Assembly (NCBI GenBank): GCA_014323545.1
Contig: CP058647.1
Location: 1,528,001 to 1,592,000, forward strand
Source of the DNA: Hyphobacterium sp. CCMP332
GTDB lineage: Bacteria; Bacteroidota; Bacteroidia; Cytophagales; CCMP332
Direction of reading: 5' to 3'
Length of the DNA: 64,000 bases
The notes beneath the pieces were generated by a model. It saw nothing but the letters and a program-made list of their open reading frames with translations. It had not been told where the DNA came from and did not search any database. The position numbers and the translations under genes are program-made. Positions within the stretch are counted from its first letter, which is position 1. Every line of letters begins with the position of its first letter. Positions 8,486 through 16,665 of this stretch are shown one piece after another.

Positions 8486-9063
8486 TCCAGAATATTCAGA
8501 AACTCTTTTAAAGATTTTTTTAAAAGCGCATTTGCAGGATTAGTTTTAACCAGGACTTTAAGGCCATTGTAATAGGAATATAAAATAAATGCAATGGCTT
8601 TGGGGTCCTTTTCTTTTGGGATTTTGCCATGCTCCTGTCCTCTTTTGATAAATTCCTGAAAGTGATTTTGTATCAATGCTCTTGTATCATCCAATAATTG
8701 CTCAAGTTCTTTTTCTCCCGGTATCAACTCAGCAATAGTATTTACAATAAAACAGCCTTTTTTATCCTTATCCTTTACTGACTCATCGATGGCATTCTCA
8801 AAAAATCGGCCCAAGGAATCTTTCGGGTCCAGTTCAGTATCCAGGCTATCGTTTAATTTTTCGGTGTATTCAAAAATATAAAGCTCAAAAGCCATTTTGA
8901 ACAAGCCCCATTTATTGCCAAAAGTATCGTATATGCTCGCGCGGTTTATGCCCAAATGATCAACCAAATCCTGCATGGATGTTGCGTGATATCCTTTTTT
9001 CCAAAAAAGTAATTCGGCCTTTTTCAGGACTTTATTCTTATCAAAAGCTTTAGATCTTGGCAT
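8482..9063 (-). CDS. TetR/AcrR-family transcriptional regulator
   Basis: The N-terminal 55 residues form a TetR helix-turn-helix: KAELLFWKKGYHATSMQDL, then LGINRASIYDTFGNKWGLF. The remaining ~135 residues are the helical ligand-binding domain, with a single notable cysteine (KKGCFIVN) common in one TetR subgroup. The ligand is unknown. The gene is convergent with arsM and divergent from the glycosylase gene at 9200. A dyad at 9099-9125, 36 bases upstream of its start, may be its operator, which would allow control of itself and of the divergent gene. Confidence 0.85.
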   Translation of the reverse strand: MPRSKAFDKNKVLKKAELLFWKKGYHATSMQDLVDHLGINRASIYDTFGNKWGLFKMAFELYIFEYTEKLNDSLDTELDPKDSLGRFFENAIDESVKDKDKKGCFIVNTIAELIPGEKELEQLLDDTRALIQNHFQEFIKRGQEHGKIPKEKDPKAIAFILYSYYNGLKVLVKTNPANALLKKSLKEFLNILD

Positions 9064-9098
9064 TTTTATTTTCGAAGCGTTTATAAAGTTAATTCATT

Positions 9099-9125
9099 TA
9101 GAATTATCATTCCAATTCAATTCTA
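9099..9125. promoter_or_regulatory. Inverted repeat between tetR-type gene and DNA glycosylase gene
   Basis: TAGAATT (9099-9105) and AATTCTA (9119-9125) form a perfect 7-bp dyad with 13 bases between. It lies in the 136-base divergent intergenic region and is a plausible TetR operator. The region is very A/T-rich, so chance is a real alternative. Confidence 0.3.
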
Positions 9126-9199
9126 TAATTATTACTTTATTTAAAGAGATGAAATGTTTTATTTATGGTTTTAAAAGGCCATTCTGTTTATAAGTCTAT

Positions 9200-9826
9200 A
9201 TGCCAAAAAGCATTGTAAATGATATTGACCAAGCCGCTTTGCAAAAAATTGATCCCCTGTTTATAAGCATTCAAATGAGATACGCTTCCCCACCGAATTG
9301 GCAAAGAACAACCGGTTTTAAAACATTATGTCAAATTATCCTCGAACAACAGGTCAGTCTGGAATCCGCAAGAGCTCATTTTAATAAATTGGAATCCATA
9401 GTATCTGAATTCTCCCCTGAACATATTATTTCCCTGAGTGATAAAGAAATGAGAAATGCACAGATCAGTCGACAAAAAGCCTCCTATCTTAAAAATCTTT
9501 CGAATGCCATTCTGGAAAAAACTCTGGACCTCGGTGAATTGAAATTTAATTCCGAAAAAGAGATCAGAGAGAAGCTCACGGCAATTAAAGGAATCGGAAA
9601 TTGGACCTCAGAGGTTTATCTGATGTTTTGTCTTCAGTTTAAGGACATAATGCCAATTGGTGATGTGGCCATAGTCAATACTATAAAGGAATTGAAGGGA
9701 TTGGAAAGTCAGGAAGAAATCCTGGAATACACCGAAAAATGGAAACCCTATAGAAGCCTGGCCAGTTTTTATTTGTGGCACTATTATTTGTGCAAAAGAA
9801 ATCGAAACGCGGATAGTTTTATTTAA
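9200..9826 (+). CDS. DNA-3-methyladenine glycosylase II-like (HhH-GPD) protein
   Basis: This 208-residue protein removes alkylated bases from DNA in base-excision repair, by family. The helix-hairpin-helix and the following catalytic region are clear: LTAIKGIGNWTSEV, then the aspartate Asp155 in PIGDVAI, which is the usual GPD catalytic Asp. The N-terminal half has the LCQIILEQQVS segment common to AlkA-type glycosylases. It is shorter than E. coli AlkA because the N-terminal beta domain is missing, as in many bacterial AlkA-like proteins. No iron-sulfur cysteine cluster is present. The gene lies 12 bases before a small unknown gene on the same strand. Confidence 0.85.
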   Translation: MPKSIVNDIDQAALQKIDPLFISIQMRYASPPNWQRTTGFKTLCQIILEQQVSLESARAHFNKLESIVSEFSPEHIISLSDKEMRNAQISRQKASYLKNLSNAILEKTLDLGELKFNSEKEIREKLTAIKGIGNWTSEVYLMFCLQFKDIMPIGDVAIVNTIKELKGLESQEEILEYTEKWKPYRSLASFYLWHYYLCKRNRNADSFI

Positions 9827-9838
9827 ATATTTCAAAAT

Positions 9839-10129
9839 ATGAGAAAAGAAGAAACCATTCTTTGCCTTCACCCAAAAGGAAAAAAAGGGGTCAATATCTT
9901 GAAAAGAAGATATGATTTTATAGCCGAATACATTCTCAAAACCATTAGAAATGAAAAGGTAATAAGTTTTGAGGCGCTTTGCGATAAGGCCGAACAAGAA
10001 ATTGCACCTGATTTTGACGGTAAAATACTGTGGTACATGGTCACCGTCAAATTGGATCTTGAAGCCAGAAAACTGATAGAGCGAATTCCAAAAACCTCAC
10101 CCCATGAATTGCGCTTGGTAAATCAATAG
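9839..10129 (+). CDS. Small conserved-looking protein of unknown function
   Basis: A 96-residue soluble, basic protein (MRKEETILCLHPKGKKG start) with a predicted helical body and no signal peptide. I recall similar short proteins in other Bacteroidota annotated only as a domain of unknown function (possibly DUF6958). It starts 12 bases after the glycosylase gene and is probably co-transcribed with it. The stop codon is 12 bases from that of a convergent gene. No function can be assigned. Confidence 0.65.
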   Translation: MRKEETILCLHPKGKKGVNILKRRYDFIAEYILKTIRNEKVISFEALCDKAEQEIAPDFDGKILWYMVTVKLDLEARKLIERIPKTSPHELRLVNQ

Positions 10130-10141
10130 GGAATCTAAGTT

Positions 10142-10525
10142 TTAGCAATTCTCATTTTTATCCGGATTGTCAAAAAGTTGAGATTCATCCTCATTGCGAT
10201 CCGTCAAACACTTGAAGTCTTTTTCAACCAGTATAATTATTTCTTCACCCGAATTACAGACAATGGTATTTTCTATTCCCACCCGATCTGATCCAGCCCA
10301 TTGTTTGACATCGGTCAGGGGAAGATCAATACGCAGTTCATTTTTTACAAAACTGGCCTTGGGAATTAAGGTATTGGCGTCACTATGAATTGAATAATGA
10401 AAATTGTCTTTTTCAAAGGGGTTTAAAGGCAAAACAGATTGCACTTGATGAACTTCAGCTAATGCGTAAACCTCAGGTTCGCTTAATCGCAATCGTATTT
10501 TATTACCCAATAATCGCAGTTTCAT
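10142..10525 (-). CDS. Small unknown protein coupled to fdhD
   Basis: A 127-residue protein with beta-strand character (MKLRLLGNKIRLRLSEPEV start) and an acidic, Asn-rich C-terminal tail. Its ATG overlaps the fdhD stop region by four bases, so it is probably translationally coupled to fdhD. I have a weak memory of a similar short protein (DUF7009) next to fdhD in other Bacteroidota. A role in molybdoenzyme maturation is inferred only from this neighbour. Confidence 0.6.
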   Translation of the reverse strand: MKLRLLGNKIRLRLSEPEVYALAEVHQVQSVLPLNPFEKDNFHYSIHSDANTLIPKASFVKNELRIDLPLTDVKQWAGSDRVGIENTIVCNSGEEIIILVEKDFKCLTDRNEDESQLFDNPDKNENC

Positions 10526-11358
10526 AAGATTTCCAGGTATTCCGTTCCTGAATATACATTGAATCGATCATTTCTGGAAAATCCAATCAGGATTAATTTA
10601 TTTTCTTTTGCCAAATCCACAGCCAGGCTCGAAGGTGCTCCAACAGCCACCATCAATCTAAAACCGGCCATCAGGGCTTTCTGAACAAGTTCAAAGCCCG
10701 CCCTTCCGCTCACCCATAACAAATGCTTTTGTTCTGAATTGAAATTTTGCGCAGCCGCAATTCCTATGATTTTATCGACGGCATTATGTCTTCCGATGTC
10801 TTCGCGTAATGCCAGCAATTCACCATTTTTTGAAAATATGGCTGCGGCATGCAATCCGCCGGTATAATTAAATACTTCCTGAGCATTTTTTACTTTGTCA
10901 CTTAAGGCATCGATGAAGGATTTCTCTATAGCGACTTTGTTTAAACTGCGTTTGGGAATTTGACAGGCAATATTTTCCAAAGCACTTTTCCCGCAAACAC
11001 CACAACTTGATGAACTGTAAAAATGCCTTTGTAATTTCTCCCATTCAATATTGACCTCATCTTTAAGTATGGCCCTTATTACATTGCCCTCTTCTTCAAG
11101 AGCGACTTGCAAGCAATGTTTTATGGATATGACTTCTCCGGGATTGTTAATAATGTTTTCGGTTAAAAGGAATCCCATGGTTAGCTCCTCATCATTGCCG
11201 GGTGTTCGCATGGTTACAGACAAAGATTTTTCCACCCGTTTGGCACCTTGCAAAAAGCTTATCCTGATTTCCAAAGGCTCTTCAATAGCGAGCAGATCGG
11301 GCTTCTCGTCAACGCCGTCCGAATGATATTTAAAGGTATGTTTACTTTGTACTTTCAA
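10522..11358 (-). CDS. fdhD: Formate dehydrogenase accessory sulfurtransferase
   Basis: FdhD moves sulfur from a cysteine desulfurase to the molybdenum cofactor of formate dehydrogenase-type enzymes. The 278-residue product shows the CxxC loop SSSSCGVCGKS (Cys119 and Cys122), the GGLHAAAIF segment and the strongly conserved REDIGRHNAVDKIIG block. Translation probably starts at TTG (11356-11358), because the next Met (residue 50) would remove conserved sequence and an in-frame stop lies directly upstream. No formate dehydrogenase gene is in the window, so the client enzyme is elsewhere. Confidence 0.92.
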   Translation of the reverse strand: MKVQSKHTFKYHSDGVDEKPDLLAIEEPLEIRISFLQGAKRVEKSLSVTMRTPGNDEELTMGFLLTENIINNPGEVISIKHCLQVALEEEGNVIRAILKDEVNIEWEKLQRHFYSSSSCGVCGKSALENIACQIPKRSLNKVAIEKSFIDALSDKVKNAQEVFNYTGGLHAAAIFSKNGELLALREDIGRHNAVDKIIGIAAAQNFNSEQKHLLWVSGRAGFELVQKALMAGFRLMVAVGAPSSLAVDLAKENKLILIGFSRNDRFNVYSGTEYLEIL

Positions 11359-11479
11359 TTATTTGTTTGATTTCAATGCAATCAAAATTATTGTCACAAT
11401 CAGAAATTTTGTTTTTCGAAAAAATGCAATGAGTATAAAATTAATTAAATTAGTGAGACTTAAGATTTAATTTTTTGAC

Positions 11480-12430
11480 ATGAAGACTGCAATTAAGTAT
11501 TTTCTGTTTTCTATAACATTTCTCTTTTTAAGTCCTAAAAGCCAGGCGCAACTTTATAACAATTTCGATAATTCACAGGATTTTCAGGTTGTTATAGATT
11601 ATAGCGACTCTATAAATATTTGGCAGATAGCCGATGCGGCAAAATTTCATGATTTCGTATCATGCGGAAATTATTCACTTGTTACGGACTCAGTGAATAA
11701 TTATCCAAAGGGCGATACATCCTATGCCACTTTTAGAATTGATTCGATTTCAAATTTTTACAACTGGCCATTTGTGATCATGAATTGGGTCAATTTATTT
11801 CAGTTTGACTCATTAAATGCCGGCGGCTGGATTGAAATCTCTTACGATTCCGGTTCTTCCTGGTACAATGTTATTTCAGATACGAATTCGCATGCTGAAT
11901 ACATGGGCAGCCACATTCTGGATACTCTGAAAAATGGAGAAAAAACATTTTTTTGGGGAAAAAGTGATGGTTTTATATCGCCTACAACACAAAATAATCA
12001 ATGGTCTTATGAAGGTATATGCTGGAGTATGAGCGATACGGCGAGTCTATTTGCTAAAAGTGAAGTCATCGATTTTCGCTTTGTATTTTGGAGCGATACC
12101 GGGGCAGCAGAACAGTTGGGCTGGGCAATTGACGATATAAGTTTTTTTCCCTCCTTTATTGATTTTCTTGGGAATAAATCAAAACCTGACAATGAATTAC
12201 TGGATGTATATCCCAATCCCGTTAAAAATACTTTATTTTTTTATGATAAATCTGCAGAGTCGGGATCCAAAAATATTCGCATCGTATCAGCGGATGGGAA
12301 GGAAATTCTCCGAAAAAATACAAGCCAATCAAACATTGAATTGGATTTAAGTCAAATGGAATCTGGTATCTATTATTATATTTTTGAAAGAGGTTCTGAA
12401 AAAATAACGGGTAAATTTATTAAGCAATAA
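11480..12430 (+). CDS. Secreted protein with T9SS type A sorting domain
   Basis: The 316-residue product has a signal peptide ending near KSQAQ. The middle domain (about 25-225) is beta-rich, with segments such as GWIEISYDSGSSWYNV and GWAIDDISFF that recur in the large cargo proteins at 23837-31118. These look like jelly-roll (MAM-like) modules. Residues about 240-316 form the T9SS sorting domain: LLDVYPNPVKNTLF, a DLSQMESGIYYY turn and a basic end (KFIKQ). It is expected to be displayed at the cell surface or released. Its role is unknown. The stop codon is 7 bases from that of the convergent AAA ATPase gene. Confidence 0.8.
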   Translation: MKTAIKYFLFSITFLFLSPKSQAQLYNNFDNSQDFQVVIDYSDSINIWQIADAAKFHDFVSCGNYSLVTDSVNNYPKGDTSYATFRIDSISNFYNWPFVIMNWVNLFQFDSLNAGGWIEISYDSGSSWYNVISDTNSHAEYMGSHILDTLKNGEKTFFWGKSDGFISPTTQNNQWSYEGICWSMSDTASLFAKSEVIDFRFVFWSDTGAAEQLGWAIDDISFFPSFIDFLGNKSKPDNELLDVYPNPVKNTLFFYDKSAESGSKNIRIVSADGKEILRKNTSQSNIELDLSQMESGIYYYIFERGSEKITGKFIKQ

Positions 12431-12437
12431 GAAGCCA

Positions 12438-13961
12438 TTATTCTAAATCCTCATCCAATTCACCGAACTGCTGTCCTCCGAGCATAGAGCTTAAGAGATC
12501 CTTAAACTGTAGGCCTTTACCCAATTGCTTTTTACTCACCAGAGAGAATTCAGCCAATCCATGTAAGGCGAACTCCATATAAAAATTCAATTCTGATTTA
12601 TCCGTTTTTTTGGCGTATTGCGCCACTAATTTTTTTAATTCAGGAACGGCATGAAGTGCTTTTTCATAGTCTTTGTCCGAAGTATCGGTAAGCATTTCAA
12701 GCGTATTTCCTTCCCCAAACCAGGCCACCACTTTGGCATATGGATTTGGCCGGTCGCTTTTCCTTTTTCTAAATTGTTCGGGGTCGGGAAAAATCTGAAC
12801 AAATAACTTTCTTATAGTTTTGCCTATGATATTGTAGGCTACATCTCCGGCACCTTCCTGCTCACCTTCGTAAACCAATTCAACTTTCCCTGTAATCGCC
12901 GGGATCACTCCAATGAAATCGCCCACTCTTATCTGAGAATTTTTTTCACCGTTAATCAACATTCTTCTTTCGGCTGTTGCCATTAGATTTTCATAGGCAG
13001 AAATGGTAAGTCGGGCGGAAACTCCGGATTTTTCATCAATATACTCGCTTTGACGTGCTTCAAAGGCCAATTGCTCTATCATGTCCTTGGCAAGTTCGGG
13101 TATTCTTATGTTTTCACTAATCATTTCAGGAATCCTGGCCTCCTGGCTTGTTATCTTTTTTCCGACTTCTATGTCTTCGGGATAATGTGTGATGATCTGA
13201 GAGTCAATTCTATCCTTCAAAGGCGTTACAATACTTCCGCGATTCGTATAATCTTCGGGATTGGCTGTAAATACAAACTGGATATCGAGCGGCAGACGCA
13301 ATTTAAATCCTCGAATCTGAATATCTCCTTCCTGCAAGATATTGAATAGGGCCACCTGAATTCTCGCCTGTAAATCCGGCAGCTCATTGATTACAAAAAT
13401 ACCTCTGTGCGATCTCGGGATTAATCCGTAATGAATAACGCGCTCATCTGAATAGGGCAATTTTAATGTAGCCGCTTTTATAGGGTCTACATCTCCAATC
13501 AGGTCGGCAACTGTTACATCCGGGGTGGCGAGCTTTTCCGTATATCTCTCATTTCTGTGAATCCATACGATCGGCGTATGATCTCCATGCTCCGACACCA
13601 TATCTCTTCCCTGTCTTGAAATAGGATGTAAAGGGTCATCGTGAATTTCAGTCCCCTTTATTGCAGGGATATATTCATCGAGCAAAGCAATCATTAATCT
13701 TGCCATTTTTGTTTTGGCCTGCCCTCGCAATCCCAGTAAATTGATATTATGTCTTGCCAGAATTGCCCTTTGCAGATCGGGTATAACTGTGTCATCATAA
13801 CCGTAAATGCCTTCGAAAACCGTCTCCTTTTTTTGAAGTTTCTTGATCAGGTTATTTCTCAGTTCGTTTTTTATAGATACACTTTCGTAGCCAATGGCTT
13901 TTAAGTCTCCGAGCGTATGTATTGCGGTCAATTCCTTTACCGGAATATTATCAATCTGCAT
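12438..13961 (-). CDS. MoxR/magnesium chelatase-like AAA+ ATPase
   Basis: A 507-residue AAA+ protein. The Walker A region is GLRGQAKT (about 77-84) and the Walker B strand GIFVINELPDL has Asn in place of the usual Asp before Glu. The segment IQIRGFKLRLPLDIQFVFTANPEDYTNRG is like the inserted hairpin and sensor 1 of ChlI/BchI and MoxR ATPases (partial motif: FVFTANPEDY). The next gene upstream encodes a VWA protein, and such ATPase-VWA pairs act on metal insertion or protein complex assembly. No chlorophyll or cobalamin genes are near, so true Mg-chelatase function is unlikely. The target of this pair is unknown. Confidence 0.8.
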   Translation of the reverse strand: MQIDNIPVKELTAIHTLGDLKAIGYESVSIKNELRNNLIKKLQKKETVFEGIYGYDDTVIPDLQRAILARHNINLLGLRGQAKTKMARLMIALLDEYIPAIKGTEIHDDPLHPISRQGRDMVSEHGDHTPIVWIHRNERYTEKLATPDVTVADLIGDVDPIKAATLKLPYSDERVIHYGLIPRSHRGIFVINELPDLQARIQVALFNILQEGDIQIRGFKLRLPLDIQFVFTANPEDYTNRGSIVTPLKDRIDSQIITHYPEDIEVGKKITSQEARIPEMISENIRIPELAKDMIEQLAFEARQSEYIDEKSGVSARLTISAYENLMATAERRMLINGEKNSQIRVGDFIGVIPAITGKVELVYEGEQEGAGDVAYNIIGKTIRKLFVQIFPDPEQFRKRKSDRPNPYAKVVAWFGEGNTLEMLTDTSDKDYEKALHAVPELKKLVAQYAKKTDKSELNFYMEFALHGLAEFSLVSKKQLGKGLQFKDLLSSMLGGQQFGELDEDLE

Positions 13962-13973
13962 TATAATTTTTGA

Positions 13974-15071
13974 TTAAAATTTCTTTCTTCTGTTTTTTTG
14001 ATAGTCCTGAAAGATCATATGACCCAAACCTTTCAGACTTGAATAATAGGCCTTGCCTCCATTAACCGTTGAAAATTCTTCGACAAATTGTTTCAAATAC
14101 GGGTCTGAAGCAATCATAAATGTAGTGATCGGAATTTTCAATTTTCGGCATTGCCTTGCAAGGTTAAAAGTTTTATTCAGGATTTTTTGATCAAGCCCAA
14201 AACTGTTTTTATAATACCTCAGACCTTCTTTTATACAAGTTGGTTTACCATCGGTAATCATAAATATTTGTTTATTGCTGGTTTTTCGTCTTCGTAAAAT
14301 ATCCATGGCCAATTCCAAACCTGCCACCGTATTGGTATGATAGGGCCCTACCTGTAAATAGGGTAAATCCCTGACCTGGATTTGCCAGGCATCATTGCCA
14401 AAAACGATGATATCAAGGGTATCCTTAGGGTATTTCTGTTTCATCAATTCAGCCAGGGCCATGGCCACTTTTTTTGCCGGTGTGATCCTGTCTTCACCGT
14501 AAAGCACCATGGAATGCGAAATATCTATCATCAGGACCGTTGAAGTGATGGTCTTATATTCTTTTTCGGCCACCTGAAGATCATTTTCTGTGATCATGAA
14601 ATCCCCAATACCGTGATTGATCTGAGCATTTCTTATGGAATCGGTCATGGAGATCTGATCCATTGAATCGCCAAATTTATAATCTCTCAAATCCGGAGTG
14701 ATCTCACCCGTTGGTCCCGTATCATTGGTGCGGTGATCGCCTTTTCCCGATTTTTTAAGTTTTCCAAAGATTTCTTCCAGGGCAGAACGCCGAATTTCCA
14801 ATTCTGTTTTCGCAGTTATTCTCAAACCGCCAGCCTCTTCATTGTCTTCTATATAACCTTTCTTTCTAAGATCTTCAATGAAATCTCCGATGCCATAATT
14901 ATCATCTGTCAGATTGTATTGTTTGTCGAGCTGAGTCAGCCAGTTCAGGGCTTCACTTACATCGCCACCTGTCATGACCACCAATTGCTGAAAGATATTA
15001 TTCAGACTTTCAAAGCTCGCATTAGCCGCTTTTTGTGGAGGAATAAATTTAGAAAACTGAAATCCTTTCAA
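13974..15071 (-). CDS. VWA-domain protein partner of the MoxR-like ATPase
   Basis: A 365-residue protein with a C-terminal von Willebrand A domain. The metal-ion-dependent adhesion site is complete: Asp183-x-Ser185-x-Ser187 (DISHS), a Thr in GPYHTNT, and Asp in MITDGKPT. The N-terminal ~170 residues are helical and unassigned. The start is TTG at 15069-15071, because the next Met is residue 33 and a stop lies just upstream; this places the start 6 bases after the hydrolase stop. The ATPase gene follows after 12 bases. By analogy with CoxD-CoxE and MoxR-VWA pairs, it may carry the substrate to the ATPase; this is inference. Confidence 0.8.
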   Translation of the reverse strand: MKGFQFSKFIPPQKAANASFESLNNIFQQLVVMTGGDVSEALNWLTQLDKQYNLTDDNYGIGDFIEDLRKKGYIEDNEEAGGLRITAKTELEIRRSALEEIFGKLKKSGKGDHRTNDTGPTGEITPDLRDYKFGDSMDQISMTDSIRNAQINHGIGDFMITENDLQVAEKEYKTITSTVLMIDISHSMVLYGEDRITPAKKVAMALAELMKQKYPKDTLDIIVFGNDAWQIQVRDLPYLQVGPYHTNTVAGLELAMDILRRRKTSNKQIFMITDGKPTCIKEGLRYYKNSFGLDQKILNKTFNLARQCRKLKIPITTFMIASDPYLKQFVEEFSTVNGGKAYYSSLKGLGHMIFQDYQKNRRKKF

Positions 15072-15077
15072 ATTATT

Positions 15078-15620
15078 CTATTTAACCAATCTTGATATTT
15101 CTTTAAAGGTATCGCTGCCAGCTTCTTTACAAAGTTCAAACAGAATTGATTCGGAACTGCTAATTCTGGCCCCTTCCTGTCTCATCCTATGTATAGCAAT
15201 TTCCTTGTCCGATTGTTTTCTCGAAGAGACACAATCTTCAATTATAACAACATTCAATCCCCGGTTTTGCATATCGAGAAAAGTTTGCAGAACACAGACA
15301 TGCGCTTCAATTCCGAATAAAATAATCTCTTTCTTTTTGGAATGAATGAGCTCGTCCAAAAATGATTCGCTTCCACAACATGAAAAGCTCATTTTTTCAT
15401 GGCGCTTTAAGTCAGTAATGTAAGGGCTCAGTTCAGGAATAGTGCTTCCAAGGCCTTTCACATATTGTTCTGTCACCATAATCGGAACATTTAAAGCCTT
15501 CAGGCCCTGAATTAAAATGCCCGTCCTTTTTGCCATTTCCTCATGTTTGAAAATATGCGGAAATAAGCGTTCCTGAACATCTATTAAAACTGCCAAAGTA
15601 TTGTCGCGATGAAATCTCAT
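15078..15620 (-). CDS. Isochorismatase-family cysteine hydrolase
   Basis: The product has the alpha/beta fold of cysteine hydrolases such as YcaC and nicotinamidase. The catalytic triad can be proposed as Asp in LIDVQERLF, Lys in QYVKGLGS and Cys in GIEAHVCV. I place the start at ATG 15618-15620 (MRFHRDNT), giving 180 residues. A longer version from 15665 would use a TTG-type codon and overlap the divergent csaA gene start. The substrate is unknown: the family includes amidases and many proteins without known reaction. It is first in a leftward run with the VWA and AAA genes. Confidence 0.82.
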   Translation of the reverse strand: MRFHRDNTLAVLIDVQERLFPHIFKHEEMAKRTGILIQGLKALNVPIMVTEQYVKGLGSTIPELSPYITDLKRHEKMSFSCCGSESFLDELIHSKKKEIILFGIEAHVCVLQTFLDMQNRGLNVVIIEDCVSSRKQSDKEIAIHRMRQEGARISSSESILFELCKEAGSDTFKEISRLVK

Positions 15621-15663
15621 TTCTGTTAAATTTATATCGGAAATATAACAATAAATAAAGCGC

Positions 15664-15999
15664 ATGAATTACATAGAATGGAAGGATTTTGAAAAAGTCG
15701 ATATAAGGGTCGGGACGATTACCAAAGCCGAGCCATTTGAAAAAGCGCGCAAGCCTGCCTACAAATTATGGGTTGATTTGGGTGAGCTGGGCATTAAAAA
15801 ATCAAGCGCACAGATAACTGAAAATTATACCTTGGATGAGCTTCGGGGAAAACAGGTCATCTGTGTTTGCAACTTTAGGCCAAAACAAATAGCGGATTTC
15901 ATGTCGGAGGTATTGGTGACTGGGTTTGAGGATGAGTCAGGCAAGATAATATTAGCAAGTGTCACAAAGAAATTGCAGAACGGAAAGAAATTAAAATAA
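15664..15999 (+). CDS. csaA: tRNA-binding domain protein, CsaA type
   Basis: The 111-residue protein is a single OB-fold tRNA-binding domain, as found at the C-terminus of methionyl-tRNA synthetase. Seen: [11 protein letters not shown], then [22 protein letters not shown] and [17 protein letters not shown], all matching the CsaA family. CsaA has been described as a secretion-related chaperone in Bacillus and binds tRNA in other studies, so the cellular role is not settled. The length is the usual one. It is divergently placed from the isochorismatase-like gene, with 43 bases between starts. Confidence 0.9.
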   Translation: MNYIEWKDFEKVDIRVGTITKAEPFEKARKPAYKLWVDLGELGIKKSSAQITENYTLDELRGKQVICVCNFRPKQIADFMSEVLVTGFEDESGKIILASVTKKLQNGKKLK

Positions 16000-16188
16000 T
16001 TAAAGAATAAAGGCCTAAATTTTTTAATTCTTCGATTCAGAATTGGCTCCCATATTTGTGCAATCGCACAACTTCCTAACCAATTTTGATTTTTTTTCAC
16101 TTCCACATTGACAATAGACTTTCTATACCAACATATATATTATAATATATAAATTTATTATATTCGTAATCCCCATAACAGTTTGGCT

Positions 16189-16665
16189 ATGAGAAACCTA
16201 CGATTAACTCTCCTTAGCATTTGTTTGCTCCTATCCAGCTACATAAAAGCCCAGGAATCCATTTTAAGCTCTGGAAATACAATTACGGTTTCAAATGGAA
16301 GTATAAGCTATTCGATTGGTCAAAATTCATATAATTCATACTCAAGTGCCAGTGGTGAATTAAATGAAGGAGTCCAGCATCCATTTGAATTTTACGTTCT
16401 TTCAATTCGGACGATTTTGCCAGAAAATTCAATTGAAGTATTTCCAAATCCGGCAGGTGATTATTTAAATATTAGCATTTCGAAGATCTCATATAATAAC
16501 TTGAGTTATGAGTTGCGTAATGCAAAGTCTACAATCATTGCATCTGGAAATTTTACAGCTTTCATTGAACAGATTAATATTTCAAATATCTCTAGCGGGA
16601 TTTACTTCCTCGAGGTGTTTGAATCTGAAGAAAGTATTAAAACCTTAAAAATTATTAAGTCATGA
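16189..16665 (+). CDS. Small secreted protein with T9SS type A sorting domain
   Basis: The product (158 residues from the ATG at 16189; an upstream TTG at 16183 is less likely) has a signal peptide ending near YIKAQ. A short domain (about 20-75) contains GNTITVSNGSISYSIGQ and ends in EGVQHPFEFYV, a pattern that often precedes sorting domains in Bacteroidota. The remaining part is the T9SS sorting domain: NSIEVFPNPAGDYL, SSGIYFLEV and a basic end (KIIKS). Its last codons overlap the ATG of the next gene by four bases (ATGA type), so the two are coupled. Confidence 0.78.
   Translation: MRNLRLTLLSICLLLSSYIKAQESILSSGNTITVSNGSISYSIGQNSYNSYSSASGELNEGVQHPFEFYVLSIRTILPENSIEVFPNPAGDYLNISISKISYNNLSYELRNAKSTIIASGNFTAFIEQINISNISSGIYFLEVFESEESIKTLKIIKS

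Noticed and set aside
15621-15665. Longer N-terminus for the isochorismatase-like protein
   Set aside because: It uses a non-ATG codon and overlaps the divergent csaA start, and the conserved domain begins right after the internal ATG at 15620.
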